Position numbers and translations under genes: made by a program. Of a stretch of DNA of 64,000 bases, positions 44,255 to 53,858 are shown one piece after another (the first letter of the stretch is position 1; every line of letters begins with the position of its first letter). Source of the stretch: Flavobacterium potami (GTDB lineage Bacteria; Bacteroidota; Bacteroidia; Flavobacteriales; Flavobacteriaceae). Below the pieces are notes generated by a model. The model did no database searches. It saw only the letters and a list, made by a program, of their open reading frames with translations, and was not told the DNA's origin. The stretch spans positions 186,001 through 250,000 of the forward strand of contig NZ_JAINUY010000005.1 of NCBI RefSeq assembly GCF_020026915.1. Direction: 5' to 3'.

Positions 44255-45322
44255 ATGGCACACAACATTAAACCAGGAGTAGCTACAGGAGATCAAGTAC
44301 AAGAGATCTTTAATTATGCTAAAGAGAAGGGTTTTGCTCTTCCAGCAGTAAACGTTACTGGATCAAGCACAATTAACGGAGTTCTTGAAACTGCAGCAAA
44401 ACTAAACGCGCCAGTTATCATTCAATTTTCTAACGGAGGAGCACAATTCAACGCTGGAAAAGGATTATCTAATGCAGGTGAAAAAGCAGCAATCGCGGGA
44501 GGAATCGCAGGAGCAAAACACATTCACACTTTGGCAGAAGCTTACGGTGCAACTGTAATCTTACATACTGACCACTGTGCAAAAAAACTTTTACCTTGGA
44601 TTGATGGTTTATTAGATGCTTCTGAAAAACACTTCGCAGAAACAGGAAAACCATTATTCAGTTCTCACATGATCGATTTGTCTGAGGAGCCAATCGAAGA
44701 AAACATCGAGATCTGTAAAGAATATTTAGCTAGAATGAGCAAAATGGGTATGACATTAGAAATCGAGCTTGGTATTACAGGTGGTGAAGAAGATGGTGTT
44801 GATAACTCTGATGTTGATAGCTCAAAATTATACACACAACCAGAAGAAGTAGCTTACGCTTACGAAGAATTATCTAAAGTAAGTCCTAAATTTACAATTG
44901 CTGCTGCTTTCGGAAACGTTCACGGTGTTTACAAACCAGGAAACGTAAAATTAACTCCAAAAATCTTAAAAAATTCTCAGGATTTCGTACAAAACAAATT
45001 CAACACAGGACACAACCCGGTTGATTTCGTATTCCACGGAGGTTCAGGTTCTACACTTGAAGAAATCAGAGAAGGAATTAGCTACGGAGTTATCAAAATG
45101 AACATCGATACAGATTTACAATTTGCATACACTGAAGGAATCCGTGACTATATGGTTAAAAATTTAGATTATTTAAAATCTCAAATTGGTAACCCAGAAG
45201 GTCCAGATGCTCCAAACAAAAAATACTATGACCCAAGAAGATGGGTACGTGAAAGCGAAGTTACATTCAACGCAAGGTTGGAGCAAGCTTTTGCAGACTT
45301 AAATAACGTGAATACACTATAA
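44255..45322 (+). CDS. fbaA: Fructose-bisphosphate aldolase, class II
   Basis: A 355-aa zinc-dependent aldolase of glycolysis and gluconeogenesis. Zinc and substrate residues lie in ILHTDHCAKKLLPW, EIELGITGGEEDG, AFGNVHGVYKPGN and VFHGGSGST. Codon use looks highly expressed. Confidence 0.97.
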   Translation: MAHNIKPGVATGDQVQEIFNYAKEKGFALPAVNVTGSSTINGVLETAAKLNAPVIIQFSNGGAQFNAGKGLSNAGEKAAIAGGIAGAKHIHTLAEAYGATVILHTDHCAKKLLPWIDGLLDASEKHFAETGKPLFSSHMIDLSEEPIEENIEICKEYLARMSKMGMTLEIELGITGGEEDGVDNSDVDSSKLYTQPEEVAYAYEELSKVSPKFTIAAAFGNVHGVYKPGNVKLTPKILKNSQDFVQNKFNTGHNPVDFVFHGGSGSTLEEIREGISYGVIKMNIDTDLQFAYTEGIRDYMVKNLDYLKSQIGNPEGPDAPNKKYYDPRRWVRESEVTFNARLEQAFADLNNVNTL

Positions 45323-45329
45323 TAAAAAA

Positions 45330-45390
45330 GTTTCAAGTTTAAAGTTTCAAGTTTCAGGTTTCCGCAACTTGAAACTTGAAACCTAAAACA
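45330..45390. repeat. Word-repeat array with large hairpin potential between fbaA and accD
   Basis: GTTTCAAG/GTTTCAGG words on the left and AACTTGAAAC words on the right are complementary, giving a hairpin of about 18 pairs around CCGC. No T-run follows. Confidence 0.75.
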
Positions 45391-45405
45391 AATAAAACAT
45401 TCAAT

Positions 45406-46260
45406 ATGGCTTGGTTTAAAAGACAAGAAAAAGGGATTACGACCGCGACAGAAGACAAGATGGACGTTCCGAAAGGATTGTGGTACAAATCTCCTACTGG
45501 AAAAATTATTGATGCTGACGAATTAGCGAGAAATTTGTTCGTAAGCCCTGAAGATGATTTTCACGTTCGAATTGGAAGCGCAACCTATTTTGAAATTTTA
45601 TTCGACAACAACGAATTTGTTGAGTTAGATAAAAACATGACTTCTAAAGATCCTTTGCATTTTGTGGATACAAAAAAATATGCAGAGCGTTTGAAAGACG
45701 TAATGGAAAAAACTCATCTTAAAGACGCTGTACGTACGGGAGTAGGAAAATCTAAAGGAAGAGAACTTGTAATCTGCTGTATGGATTTCGCTTTTATTGG
45801 TGGATCTATGGGAGCGGTTGTAGGAGAAAAAATTGCAAGAGGTATTGATCACGCGATCAAAAACAAATTGCCTTTTGTTATGATTTCTAAATCTGGTGGA
45901 GCTCGTATGATGGAAGCTGCTTATTCTTTAATGCAATTAGCAAAAACTTCTGTAAAATTAGCTCAATTAGCTGAAGCTAAATTGCCTTACATCTCTCTTT
46001 GTACAGATCCAACAACTGGAGGAACAACTGCATCTTACGCTATGTTAGGAGACATCAATATCTCTGAGCCAGGCGCTTTGATTGGTTTTGCTGGTCCGCG
46101 TGTTGTTCGTGACACTACAGGAAAAGATTTGCCAGAAGGTTTCCAAACTGCCGAGTTCTTATTAGAGCACGGTTTCTTAGACTTTATCACGCCAAGAAAA
46201 GAATTGAAAGATAAGATCAACTTATACATCGATTTGATTCAAAACAATGATATTCGATAG
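45406..46260 (+). CDS. accD: Acetyl-CoA carboxylase carboxyltransferase subunit beta, zinc ribbon lost
   Basis: A 284-aa subunit transferring the carboxyl group to acetyl-CoA for fatty-acid synthesis. FVMISKSGGARMMEAA, CTDPTTGGTTASYAMLGD and GFAGPRVVRDTTG are intact. The N-terminal four-Cys zinc ribbon of E. coli AccD is replaced by Ser29, Gly32, Ser47 and Asp50 (KSPTGKII...FVSPEDDF), so it cannot bind zinc in the usual way. I use the ATG at 45406, 10 codons inside the open frame. Confidence 0.95.
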   Translation: MAWFKRQEKGITTATEDKMDVPKGLWYKSPTGKIIDADELARNLFVSPEDDFHVRIGSATYFEILFDNNEFVELDKNMTSKDPLHFVDTKKYAERLKDVMEKTHLKDAVRTGVGKSKGRELVICCMDFAFIGGSMGAVVGEKIARGIDHAIKNKLPFVMISKSGGARMMEAAYSLMQLAKTSVKLAQLAEAKLPYISLCTDPTTGGTTASYAMLGDINISEPGALIGFAGPRVVRDTTGKDLPEGFQTAEFLLEHGFLDFITPRKELKDKINLYIDLIQNNDIR

Positions 46261-46281
46261 TTTTAAAACTATTTAAAATAG

Positions 46282-46317
46282 AAAATCCCAAGAAATTGCT
46301 TCTTGGGATTTTTTTTG
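46282..46317 (+). terminator. Terminator of accD
   Basis: A 13-bp stem AAAATCCCAAGAA with complement (46300-46312), ATTGC loop, T-run. Confidence 0.88.
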
Positions 46318-46357
46318 TTTTAAACCATATAAGTCACATAATCCCTCATACATCTAT

Positions 46358-46374
46358 AAGGTTTTAGAAACCTT
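46358..46374. repeat. Small hairpin AAGGTTT-TAG-AAACCTT
   Basis: Perfect 7-bp arms in the gap between accD and the ABC permease gene, followed by a CTTAGAATCTTAGCAACTTA word run, similar in type to the other intergenic word arrays. Confidence 0.45.
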
Positions 46375-46422
46375 GCAGAAAAACTAAACAAAAAAACTTA
46401 GAATCTTAGCAACTTAAAAAAC

Positions 46423-47670
46423 CTACATCCCTGTTCTAATCGCCTCAACTGGATCTAAATTTGCTGCCGAAATTGCTGGCAGAATTCCAGAAATCAATCC
46501 GATAAGAGCAGCTAAAGTTGTTCCTAAAATTATATTTCCAAGACTTAACACAAACTCAAAGTCAAGTAATTTTGTCAAAGCAAAGGCAATTCCCCAGACC
46601 ATTAACAAGCCTATAATTCCGCCAATAACAGACAAAATAACAGCTTCGAACAAAAATTGAAATAAGATAAATTTATTCTTCGCTCCTAGTGACTTCTGAA
46701 TTCCGATAAGATTTGTTCTTTCTTTAACTGAAACAAACATAATATTGGCAATTCCGAAACCTCCGACAAGGAGAGAAAATCCACTGATGATCCACCCTAC
46801 TACATTCATCTGACCTAAAATTCCATCGATAAAATCAGTAAATCCAGAAAGAACATTTATAAAAAAGTTATCCATATCTCCAGCTTTCATTCCGCGAATT
46901 GCTCTTAATTTCTGTGCCACTTCAGCCTTATAAGCTTCCATATCAACACCTTTTGTCGGTTTTAAAACAATAACCGGAGTCATCGCATCACTGTCGCCAT
47001 ACATTCGGCGTAAAAAGTTTGCCGGCAAATAAACAGATGTATCGTTACTATCTCCAAAAAAACCTGCACCTTGTTTCGCCATTACCCCAATAACCGTAAA
47101 ACGCTGCCCATATAGTCGGATATTTTTCCCAACTGGATCCAAATCTCCAAAAAGACCTTGAGCAATATCATAACCTAAAACGACAACTGCTGTTCCTGAG
47201 TTAGATTCCGATTCATTATAAAATCGACCTTTATCAAATTTTATCCCATCAATATCAACCATTTCAAATGATGATGGAACAATATTTACATCAGCTACCG
47301 TCTTAGAATCGTATTTTAAAGTTTCGTGATTAACAAAAAGCTGATAACCGATCTGATCTGTATTGGTCATAGAATTTTTCAACGCCACATACTCATCATA
47401 TTTTACATTTGGGAACTGTTCCCTCTTCCATTGTGGAATTTCAGATGGTCCGAAACTGAATTTCATTAAATAAATTGTATTTTTATCTAAGCTACTCAAA
47501 TCTTTAGAAATCTTTTTATCTAAAGAATCAACAGCAGCAAGAACTGCTATAATCGAAAAAATACCGATAGTTACGCCTAATAAAGACAACAAAGTTCTCA
47601 ATTTATTATTTCGCAAAGCATTAATTGCAAAACTCAAACTTTCTTTTAATAATCTAAGATAAACAAGCAT
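46423..47670 (-). CDS. ABC transporter permease, MacB/FtsX type
   Basis: A 415-aa membrane protein. One N-terminal helix (about 21-45, LLSLLGVTIGIFSIIAVLAA), a periplasmic MacB_PCD domain, and three C-terminal helices of the FtsX domain (GWIISGFSLLVGGFGIANIM..., LGAKNKFILFQFLFEA...). It partners an ATPase not found beside it. Likely mechanotransmission-type export of a lipoprotein, peptide or drug; the substrate is not known. Confidence 0.88.
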   Translation of the reverse strand: MLVYLRLLKESLSFAINALRNNKLRTLLSLLGVTIGIFSIIAVLAAVDSLDKKISKDLSSLDKNTIYLMKFSFGPSEIPQWKREQFPNVKYDEYVALKNSMTNTDQIGYQLFVNHETLKYDSKTVADVNIVPSSFEMVDIDGIKFDKGRFYNESESNSGTAVVVLGYDIAQGLFGDLDPVGKNIRLYGQRFTVIGVMAKQGAGFFGDSNDTSVYLPANFLRRMYGDSDAMTPVIVLKPTKGVDMEAYKAEVAQKLRAIRGMKAGDMDNFFINVLSGFTDFIDGILGQMNVVGWIISGFSLLVGGFGIANIMFVSVKERTNLIGIQKSLGAKNKFILFQFLFEAVILSVIGGIIGLLMVWGIAFALTKLLDFEFVLSLGNIILGTTLAALIGLISGILPAISAANLDPVEAIRTGM

Positions 47671-47802
47671 ATTTTCGTATTTTTCAATAGAGTAAAATTC
47701 AATAATTTAAAATCAAAAACCTAATAAAAGTTAACTTACTCATCAGTAGATTTTTTTAGCTAATTGTTACATTAATTTCTTTAAAATAATATATAAAAAA
47801 AC

Positions 47803-47810
47803 TACTTTTG
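47803..47810 (+). promoter_or_regulatory. purH promoter -7 box
   Basis: TACTTTTG, exact TAnnTTTG, 24 bp before the ATG. Confidence 0.55.
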
Positions 47811-47834
47811 CAGTCTGAAAATCATAACTACACA

Positions 47835-49361
47835 ATGAGCACAACTAAAAAAATACAATCAGCATTAATTTCTGTTTTTTCTAAAGATGGATTAGAACCA
47901 ATTGTTAGAAAATTACACGAACAAAATGTAACACTTTACTCCACTGGAGGAACAGAAGATTTCATCAAAAACCTTGGAATTCCTGTAGTTCCTGTTGAAG
48001 ACATTACTTCATTTCCTGAAATTCTTGGAGGAAGAGTAAAAACATTACACCCAAAGATTTTTGGTGGAATTTTAAATCGTCAGGATAACGAAAGTGACGT
48101 TCAGCAAATGAAAGAATTTGATATTCCTCAAATTGATTTAGTTATTGTTGATTTGTATCCTTTTGAAAAAACAGTTGCTTCAGGTGCAAGCGAACAAGAT
48201 ATTATTGAAAAAATTGACATCGGTGGAATCTCACTAATCCGCGCTGGTGCAAAAAATTTCAAAGACACTGTAATTGTAGCTTCTGTAAACGAATACAGCT
48301 TGCTTTTAGATTTAATTACAGAGCAAGATGGAGCAACAACTTTAGAAAACAGAAGATTGTTTGCTACTAAAGCTTTCCACGTTTCATCTCATTATGATGG
48401 AGCTATTTTTAATTACTTCAACACAGACGAAACTATCTACAAAGAAAGCATTGCAGATGGTCAAGTTTTAAGATATGGCGAAAACCCTCACCAAAAAGGA
48501 TTCTTCTTTGGAGATTTTGACGCTATGTTCAAAAAAGTTCACGGAAAAGAATTATCATACAACAACTTATTAGATGTTGATGCTGCAGTAAATTTAATTG
48601 CTGAATTTAAAACTGACGGACCAACATTCGCAATTTTAAAACACAACAATGCTTGTGGATTGGCTTCTAGAGAAACAATCAGCGAAGCTTACTTAGCGGC
48701 TTTGGCTTGTGACCCAACTTCTGCTTTTGGAGGAGTGTTAATTTCTAACACAAAAATTGATTTAGAAACGGCACAAGAAATCAACAAATTATTCTGTGAA
48801 GTAGTTATCGCTCCAGCTTATGATGACGAGGCTATCAACGTTTTACAAGAGAAAAAGAACAGAATTATTCTAGTTCAAAATGAGGTTGAATTACCATCTC
48901 GTCAAGTTAGAACTTGTCTTAATGGTTTGTTAATTCAGGACAGAAATAATATTACGGATAATAAAGAGCATTTAAAAACCGTTACAATTACAGAACCTAC
49001 TGCTCAAGAGATCGAAGATTTGATCTTTGCTTCTAAAATCTGCAAGAATACAAAATCAAACACAATTGTATTTGCTAAAAACGGAACATTGATTTCTTCT
49101 GGTACAGGTCAGACTTCAAGAGTTGACGCTTTAATTCAAGCAGTTGATAAAGCAAAAGCTTTTGGATTTGATTTAAATGGTGCTTCGATGGCAAGTGATG
49201 CATTTTTCCCATTTCCGGATTGTGTAGAATTGGCTAAAAAAGCAGGAATTACAGCAGTAATTCAGCCAGGAGGTTCTATTAAAGACGAATTAAGCATAAA
49301 TTATTGCAACGAAAATAATCTTGCAATGGTATTTACTGGAACACGTCATTTTAAACATTAA
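47835..49361 (+). CDS. purH: Bifunctional AICAR transformylase/IMP cyclohydrolase
   Basis: A 508-aa bifunctional enzyme for the last two steps of IMP synthesis. The N-terminal MGS-like cyclohydrolase (LISVFSKDGL, STGGTEDFI, GGRVKTLHPKIFGGIL) precedes the formyltransferase (YGENPHQKG, ILKHNNACG, QPGGSIKDELSINYCNEN). I chose ATG 47835 because the -7 box lies at 47803-47810. Confidence 0.96.
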   Translation: MSTTKKIQSALISVFSKDGLEPIVRKLHEQNVTLYSTGGTEDFIKNLGIPVVPVEDITSFPEILGGRVKTLHPKIFGGILNRQDNESDVQQMKEFDIPQIDLVIVDLYPFEKTVASGASEQDIIEKIDIGGISLIRAGAKNFKDTVIVASVNEYSLLLDLITEQDGATTLENRRLFATKAFHVSSHYDGAIFNYFNTDETIYKESIADGQVLRYGENPHQKGFFFGDFDAMFKKVHGKELSYNNLLDVDAAVNLIAEFKTDGPTFAILKHNNACGLASRETISEAYLAALACDPTSAFGGVLISNTKIDLETAQEINKLFCEVVIAPAYDDEAINVLQEKKNRIILVQNEVELPSRQVRTCLNGLLIQDRNNITDNKEHLKTVTITEPTAQEIEDLIFASKICKNTKSNTIVFAKNGTLISSGTGQTSRVDALIQAVDKAKAFGFDLNGASMASDAFFPFPDCVELAKKAGITAVIQPGGSIKDELSINYCNENNLAMVFTGTRHFKH

Positions 49362-49415
49362 TTTGTTTAACTTTGTTCAAAATAATTTATAACATTTTAA
49401 ACCCCTAAAAAACTT

Positions 49416-50444
49416 ATGGGATTTTTTGATTTCATGACTGAGGATATTGCAATAGACCTTGGTACCGCAAACACTTTAATCATTCATAATGATAAGGTTG
49501 TTATTGACAGCCCCTCTATCGTAGCACGCGATAGAGTATCAGGCAAAATCATCGCTGTTGGTAAAGAAGCCAACATGATGCAAGGTAAAACGCATGAAAA
49601 CATCAAGACCATAAGGCCTTTGAAAGATGGTGTAATTGCCGATTTTGATGCTTCTGAAAAAATGATCAATATGTTCATTAAAAGTATTCCAGCATTAAAA
49701 AAGAGAATGTTTACTCCAGCTTTAAGAATGGTAGTTTGTATTCCTTCTGGAATTACTGAGGTTGAAATGCGTGCAGTAAAAGAATCTTGTGAGAGAGTTA
49801 ACGGAAAAGAAGTTTACCTAATTCACGAACCAATGGCCGCAGCAATCGGTATTGGAATTGACATTATGCAACCAAAAGGAAACATGATTGTTGATATCGG
49901 AGGTGGTACAACTGAAATCGCTGTTATCGCTTTAGGCGGAATTGTTTGTGATAAATCTGTAAAAATTGCGGGTGACGTTTTCACAAATGATATCGTGTAT
50001 TACATGCGTACACAGCATAACCTTTTCGTAGGAGAAAGTACTGCTGAAAAAATTAAAATTCAAATTGGAGCGGCTATCGAAGATTTAGACGGACCGCCAG
50101 AAGATATGTCAGTTCAAGGTAGAGATTTGCTTACTGGTAAACCAAAGCAAGTAGATGTTTCTTACCGTGAAATTGCAAAAGCATTAGACAAATCTATTCA
50201 GCGTATCGAGGATGCAGTAATGGAAACATTATCACAAACTCCTCCTGAGTTAGCTGCCGATATCTATAACACTGGTATCTATTTAGCAGGTGGAGGATCT
50301 ATGTTAAGAGGTCTTGACAAACGTATCTCTCAAAAAACAGATTTACCTGTTTACATTGCAGAAGATCCATTAAGAGCTGTTGTTCGCGGTACAGGAATGG
50401 CACTTAAAAACATTGCAAAATTTAAAAGTATCTTAATCAAATAA
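49416..50444 (+). CDS. mreB: Rod shape-determining protein MreB
   Basis: A 342-aa actin homologue that polymerises under the inner membrane and guides cell-wall growth. IDLGTANTLI (phosphate 1), IVDIGGGTTEIAVIALGGI (phosphate 2) and TGIYLAGGGSMLRGL (adenosine) are intact. First gene of mreB-mreC-mreD-mrdA-rodA; a hairpin at 50475-50503 separates it from mreC. Confidence 0.97.
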   Translation: MGFFDFMTEDIAIDLGTANTLIIHNDKVVIDSPSIVARDRVSGKIIAVGKEANMMQGKTHENIKTIRPLKDGVIADFDASEKMINMFIKSIPALKKRMFTPALRMVVCIPSGITEVEMRAVKESCERVNGKEVYLIHEPMAAAIGIGIDIMQPKGNMIVDIGGGTTEIAVIALGGIVCDKSVKIAGDVFTNDIVYYMRTQHNLFVGESTAEKIKIQIGAAIEDLDGPPEDMSVQGRDLLTGKPKQVDVSYREIAKALDKSIQRIEDAVMETLSQTPPELAADIYNTGIYLAGGGSMLRGLDKRISQKTDLPVYIAEDPLRAVVRGTGMALKNIAKFKSILIK

Positions 50445-50474
50445 GATTCAAAATAACAATCAATTTACTTTTTT

Positions 50475-50503
50475 AAGGGTTGAATTTTTACTATTCAACC
50501 CTT
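50475..50503. other. Perfect hairpin between mreB and mreC
   Basis: AAGGGTTGAAT (50475-50485) and ATTCAACCCTT (50493-50503) with a 7-nt loop. No T-run follows on the plus strand, so it is probably an mRNA processing/stability element or a weak attenuator rather than a full terminator. Confidence 0.6.
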
Positions 50504-50555
50504 GAAAAACTTGAAACCTTAAAGCATATCCTGAAACAAAATAACCAGACAAGAA

Positions 50556-51380
50556 ATGCAGCAAATATTTAATTTCATTATAAGAAACAGTAATCGATTG
50601 CTGTTTTTGCTGCTTTTAGGTATTTCGTTAGGACTCACTATTCAATATCATTCTTTTCACAGAAGCAGAGTAATAAATTCGGCAAACTTTTTAAGTGGCG
50701 GTGTTTATGAAAAGATCAATCACATTAATGAGTATTTGAATTTAAGAGCTGAAAACGACGAACTTGTACTTGAGAACGCAAGATTAAAAAGTCTTTTATT
50801 CAACAAAGAAGACACTACTAAATTACCTTTACCTGATACAATCAAAGGGGTAAAACCTGCTGATATAATTGTATCAAAAGTTATCCATAATACATACAGT
50901 ACACACGAAAACTTCCTTACTTTAAATTCTGGATCCAATGAAGGCGTAAAACCTGATATGGGTGTAATAAACAGTTTAGGAATTGTGGGTATCATAGACG
51001 ATACATCGCCTAGATATTCTACTGTTGTGAGTATTCTGAACATGAAGTCTCAGATTAATGCCAAGTTAAAGAAGTCAAATCATTTTGGTTCTTTGACATG
51101 GGATGGAAAAAGCACTGGATTTGTACAACTGAAAGACGTTCCGAGATTAGCGTCTGTTAGAAAAGGTGACACTATTGTAACAGGAGGACAGTCTGTAATT
51201 TTCCCTGAAGGAATCAATATTGGAACTGTTGAGACAATTTACAAAGAACCTGAAACAAGTTTTTATGTTATTAAAGTCAAACTATTTAATGACATGACAA
51301 ACTTAGGACACGTTTACATTATCAAGAGCAAGGACAGAGAAGAACTTATTAATTTAGAAAACAAGGAAAAAGATGAATAG
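50556..51380 (+). CDS. mreC: Rod shape-determining protein MreC
   Basis: A 274-aa protein with one N-terminal membrane helix (about 14-29), a coiled coil (about 50-75), and the periplasmic beta-barrel pair (GSNEGVKPDMGVINSLGIVGII, GDTIVTGGQSVIFPEGINIGTV). It links MreB to PBP2 and RodA. Its end overlaps mreD by 8 bp. Confidence 0.94.
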   Translation: MQQIFNFIIRNSNRLLFLLLLGISLGLTIQYHSFHRSRVINSANFLSGGVYEKINHINEYLNLRAENDELVLENARLKSLLFNKEDTTKLPLPDTIKGVKPADIIVSKVIHNTYSTHENFLTLNSGSNEGVKPDMGVINSLGIVGIIDDTSPRYSTVVSILNMKSQINAKLKKSNHFGSLTWDGKSTGFVQLKDVPRLASVRKGDTIVTGGQSVIFPEGINIGTVETIYKEPETSFYVIKVKLFNDMTNLGHVYIIKSKDREELINLENKEKDE

Positions 51381-51879
51381 CGCAGTGTTAGTCAATATTT
51401 TTCGATTTATTATACTGCTGGCGATTCAGATTGTTATTTTCAACAATATGAATTTCCTAGGTTATATAAGTCCTTTTCCGTATATCTTGTATATAATTTT
51501 ATATCCTGTAAACAGCAATAAAGCTGGATTGATTATCTCTAGTTTTCTACTTGGATTAACAATGGATATGTTTTGTAATTCTGGAGGAATACATGCAACA
51601 GCTTGTGTTGTTCTAGCCTATTACAGGCCTTATATTTTTAAATTTTCGTTTGGACTTAGTTATGAATATCAAACTATTAAACTGAACGATTCTTTAACAC
51701 CAGAACGATTTTCATTTATACTGGTTTCGGTTTTAATACATCATATTGTATTATTTGTACTTACAGCATTTCAGTTCAAATTTATTTGGGACATTTTGCT
51801 CCGAACCTTGTTCAGCTCTATTTTCACTATAATCATTTCCATAATAATAATCTATCTTATTAAGCCCAATAAACGATGA
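51373..51879 (+). CDS. mreD: Rod shape-determining protein MreD
   Basis: A 168-aa integral membrane protein with about five hydrophobic helices; LLGLTMDMFCNSGGIHATACV is the recognisable conserved part. It overlaps mreC by 8 bp and mrdA by 4 bp, supporting translational coupling. Confidence 0.9.
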   Translation: MNSAVLVNIFRFIILLAIQIVIFNNMNFLGYISPFPYILYIILYPVNSNKAGLIISSFLLGLTMDMFCNSGGIHATACVVLAYYRPYIFKFSFGLSYEYQTIKLNDSLTPERFSFILVSVLIHHIVLFVLTAFQFKFIWDILLRTLFSSIFTIIISIIIIYLIKPNKR

Positions 51880-53840
51880 GAAAAGTTCTGCTGCCCACTA
51901 TAATTATTATTGCAGCATCTTTGCTAGTGATCAGAATCTTTTATTTGCAAGTTATTGATGATTCTTTTAAACTGAAATCGGAAAATAATGCGATAAAAAA
52001 AGTTTATGACTATCCAGAAAGAGGATACATCTACGATCGTAACGGCAAACTTCTTGTTGCAAATCAGGCTTCTTATGACATTATGGTTATTCCTAGAGAA
52101 ATCAAGAAAGACCTTAATATTGCTGAGTTTTGTTCTCTTTTGAATATTACCCCAGAAGAATATCAGAAACGTATTGAAAAAGCAAAAGTTTATAGCCCAA
52201 GACTTCCTTCTGTATTTTTATCTCAATTAAATAAGAATGAATTTGCTGCTTTTCAAGAGAAAATCAGAAAATATGGTGGTTTCTATTTCCAAAAAAGATC
52301 CCTTCGTGATTATGAAGTAGATTATGGCGCTAATATTTTTGGCTCTATTACACAAGTAAACGAAAGCCAACTTGCAAAAAATCCATACTATAATAGTGGA
52401 GATTTAATTGGAAGACAAGGTGTAGAAGAGAGTTATGAAGAAATCTTGAGAGGTATTAAAGGGGTCAAATATATTCAAAAAGATAAATATAATAGAGAAA
52501 TCGGTTCTTACAAAGAAGGAAAATACGATACAATTGCCGTTGCTGGAGAAGATATTAATTTAACAATTGATGCTGAACTTCAGAAATACGGCGAGGAATT
52601 AATGATCAATAAAAGAGGTGGAATTGTTGCTATTGAACCAAAATCTGGTGAAATTCTAGCACTTATTACTGCTCCTTCTTATGACCCAGGAATTTTAGTA
52701 GGACGCCAAAGATCTAAAAACTACACGCTTTTATACAACGATTCTATTGCAAAACCTTTATATGACAGAGGACTTTTAGCTGAGTATCCTCCTGGTTCTC
52801 CATTTAAAATTCTAACTGGACTAGTTGCGCTTCAAGAAGGTGTCGTAAATGAACAAACGACTTTCATGTGCCATCACGGTTTCAGTTACGGAAGAGGTCG
52901 TTTTATGAAATGTCACGGCTTTGGACCACATCAATTACATAATGGAATTTACAACTCTTGCAACACCTATTTTGCACAAGCTTATATGTTAACCATTAAC
53001 AAATATGCAAATCCTGGAAAAGCGGTTGATATCTGGAGCGATCACATAAAAAGTTTTGGATTAGGTCAGTTTATGGGTTACGATTTACCTACAGGAAAAA
53101 GAGGTAATATTCCAACATCTAAAACATACAAAAGAATCTATCCTAACGGAGGTTGGAGAAGTACAGCAATTGTATCGAATGCAATTGGTCAGGGAGAGGT
53201 TCTGATGACACCAATTCAATTAGCAAATATGATGGCAACCGTAGCCAATCAAGGTTACTATTATACGCCTCATATCATCAAAAAAATTGAAGGAGAAAAA
53301 ATCGATCAAAAGTTTACAACAAAACACGTTACCTCAATTGATCAAAAATATTTTCCTCCTGTAATCAGTGGTTTATTTGATGTTTACAATAAAGGAACCG
53401 CTTATGCGCTTAGAGTAGACGGAATTGATATTTGTGGAAAAACAGGTACAGCAGAGAACTTTGCCAAGATTGACGGTAAAAGAACACAGCTTAAAGACCA
53501 CTCTATATTTGTAGCCTTTGCCCCGAAAGATAATCCGAAAATAGCTCTTGCAGTTATGATTGAAAATGGAGGTTTTGGAGCTACAGTTGCTGGTCCAATT
53601 GCCAGTTTGATGATTGAAAAATATTTAAGAAAGAAAATCACAAGAACCGATTTAGAAATCAGAGTTTTAAATAAAAGTTTGGCAGCAGAATATGCAAAAG
53701 TAGCGCCACCAAACCCAGCAAGTATTATAGAATCTGTACCAAAAGATTCTGTATTAAGAGCCAAAATTATTGTTCCGAAACCAGTTGTTCCGAAACCAGA
53801 AGCAAAAAAAACAGCAGTAGACACAACTAAGAAAAACTAA
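51876..53840 (+). CDS. mrdA: Penicillin-binding protein 2 (transpeptidase)
   Basis: A 654-aa elongasome transpeptidase. N-terminal membrane helix (about 5-22), PBP dimer domain, then transpeptidase with the active-site SxxK in YPPGSPFK, SxN in NSCNTYF and KTGTAEN. It has a Lys/Pro-rich C-terminal tail (VPKPVVPKPEAKK) absent from E. coli PBP2. It overlaps mreD by 4 bp. Confidence 0.95.
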   Translation: MRKVLLPTIIIIAASLLVIRIFYLQVIDDSFKLKSENNAIKKVYDYPERGYIYDRNGKLLVANQASYDIMVIPREIKKDLNIAEFCSLLNITPEEYQKRIEKAKVYSPRLPSVFLSQLNKNEFAAFQEKIRKYGGFYFQKRSLRDYEVDYGANIFGSITQVNESQLAKNPYYNSGDLIGRQGVEESYEEILRGIKGVKYIQKDKYNREIGSYKEGKYDTIAVAGEDINLTIDAELQKYGEELMINKRGGIVAIEPKSGEILALITAPSYDPGILVGRQRSKNYTLLYNDSIAKPLYDRGLLAEYPPGSPFKILTGLVALQEGVVNEQTTFMCHHGFSYGRGRFMKCHGFGPHQLHNGIYNSCNTYFAQAYMLTINKYANPGKAVDIWSDHIKSFGLGQFMGYDLPTGKRGNIPTSKTYKRIYPNGGWRSTAIVSNAIGQGEVLMTPIQLANMMATVANQGYYYTPHIIKKIEGEKIDQKFTTKHVTSIDQKYFPPVISGLFDVYNKGTAYALRVDGIDICGKTGTAENFAKIDGKRTQLKDHSIFVAFAPKDNPKIALAVMIENGGFGATVAGPIASLMIEKYLRKKITRTDLEIRVLNKSLAAEYAKVAPPNPASIIESVPKDSVLRAKIIVPKPVVPKPEAKKTAVDTTKKN

Positions 53841-53858
53841 GAAAGAAGATTATTTCAA

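Noticed and set aside
46035..46229. Open frame on the minus strand inside accD
   Set aside because: Shadow of accD without motifs.
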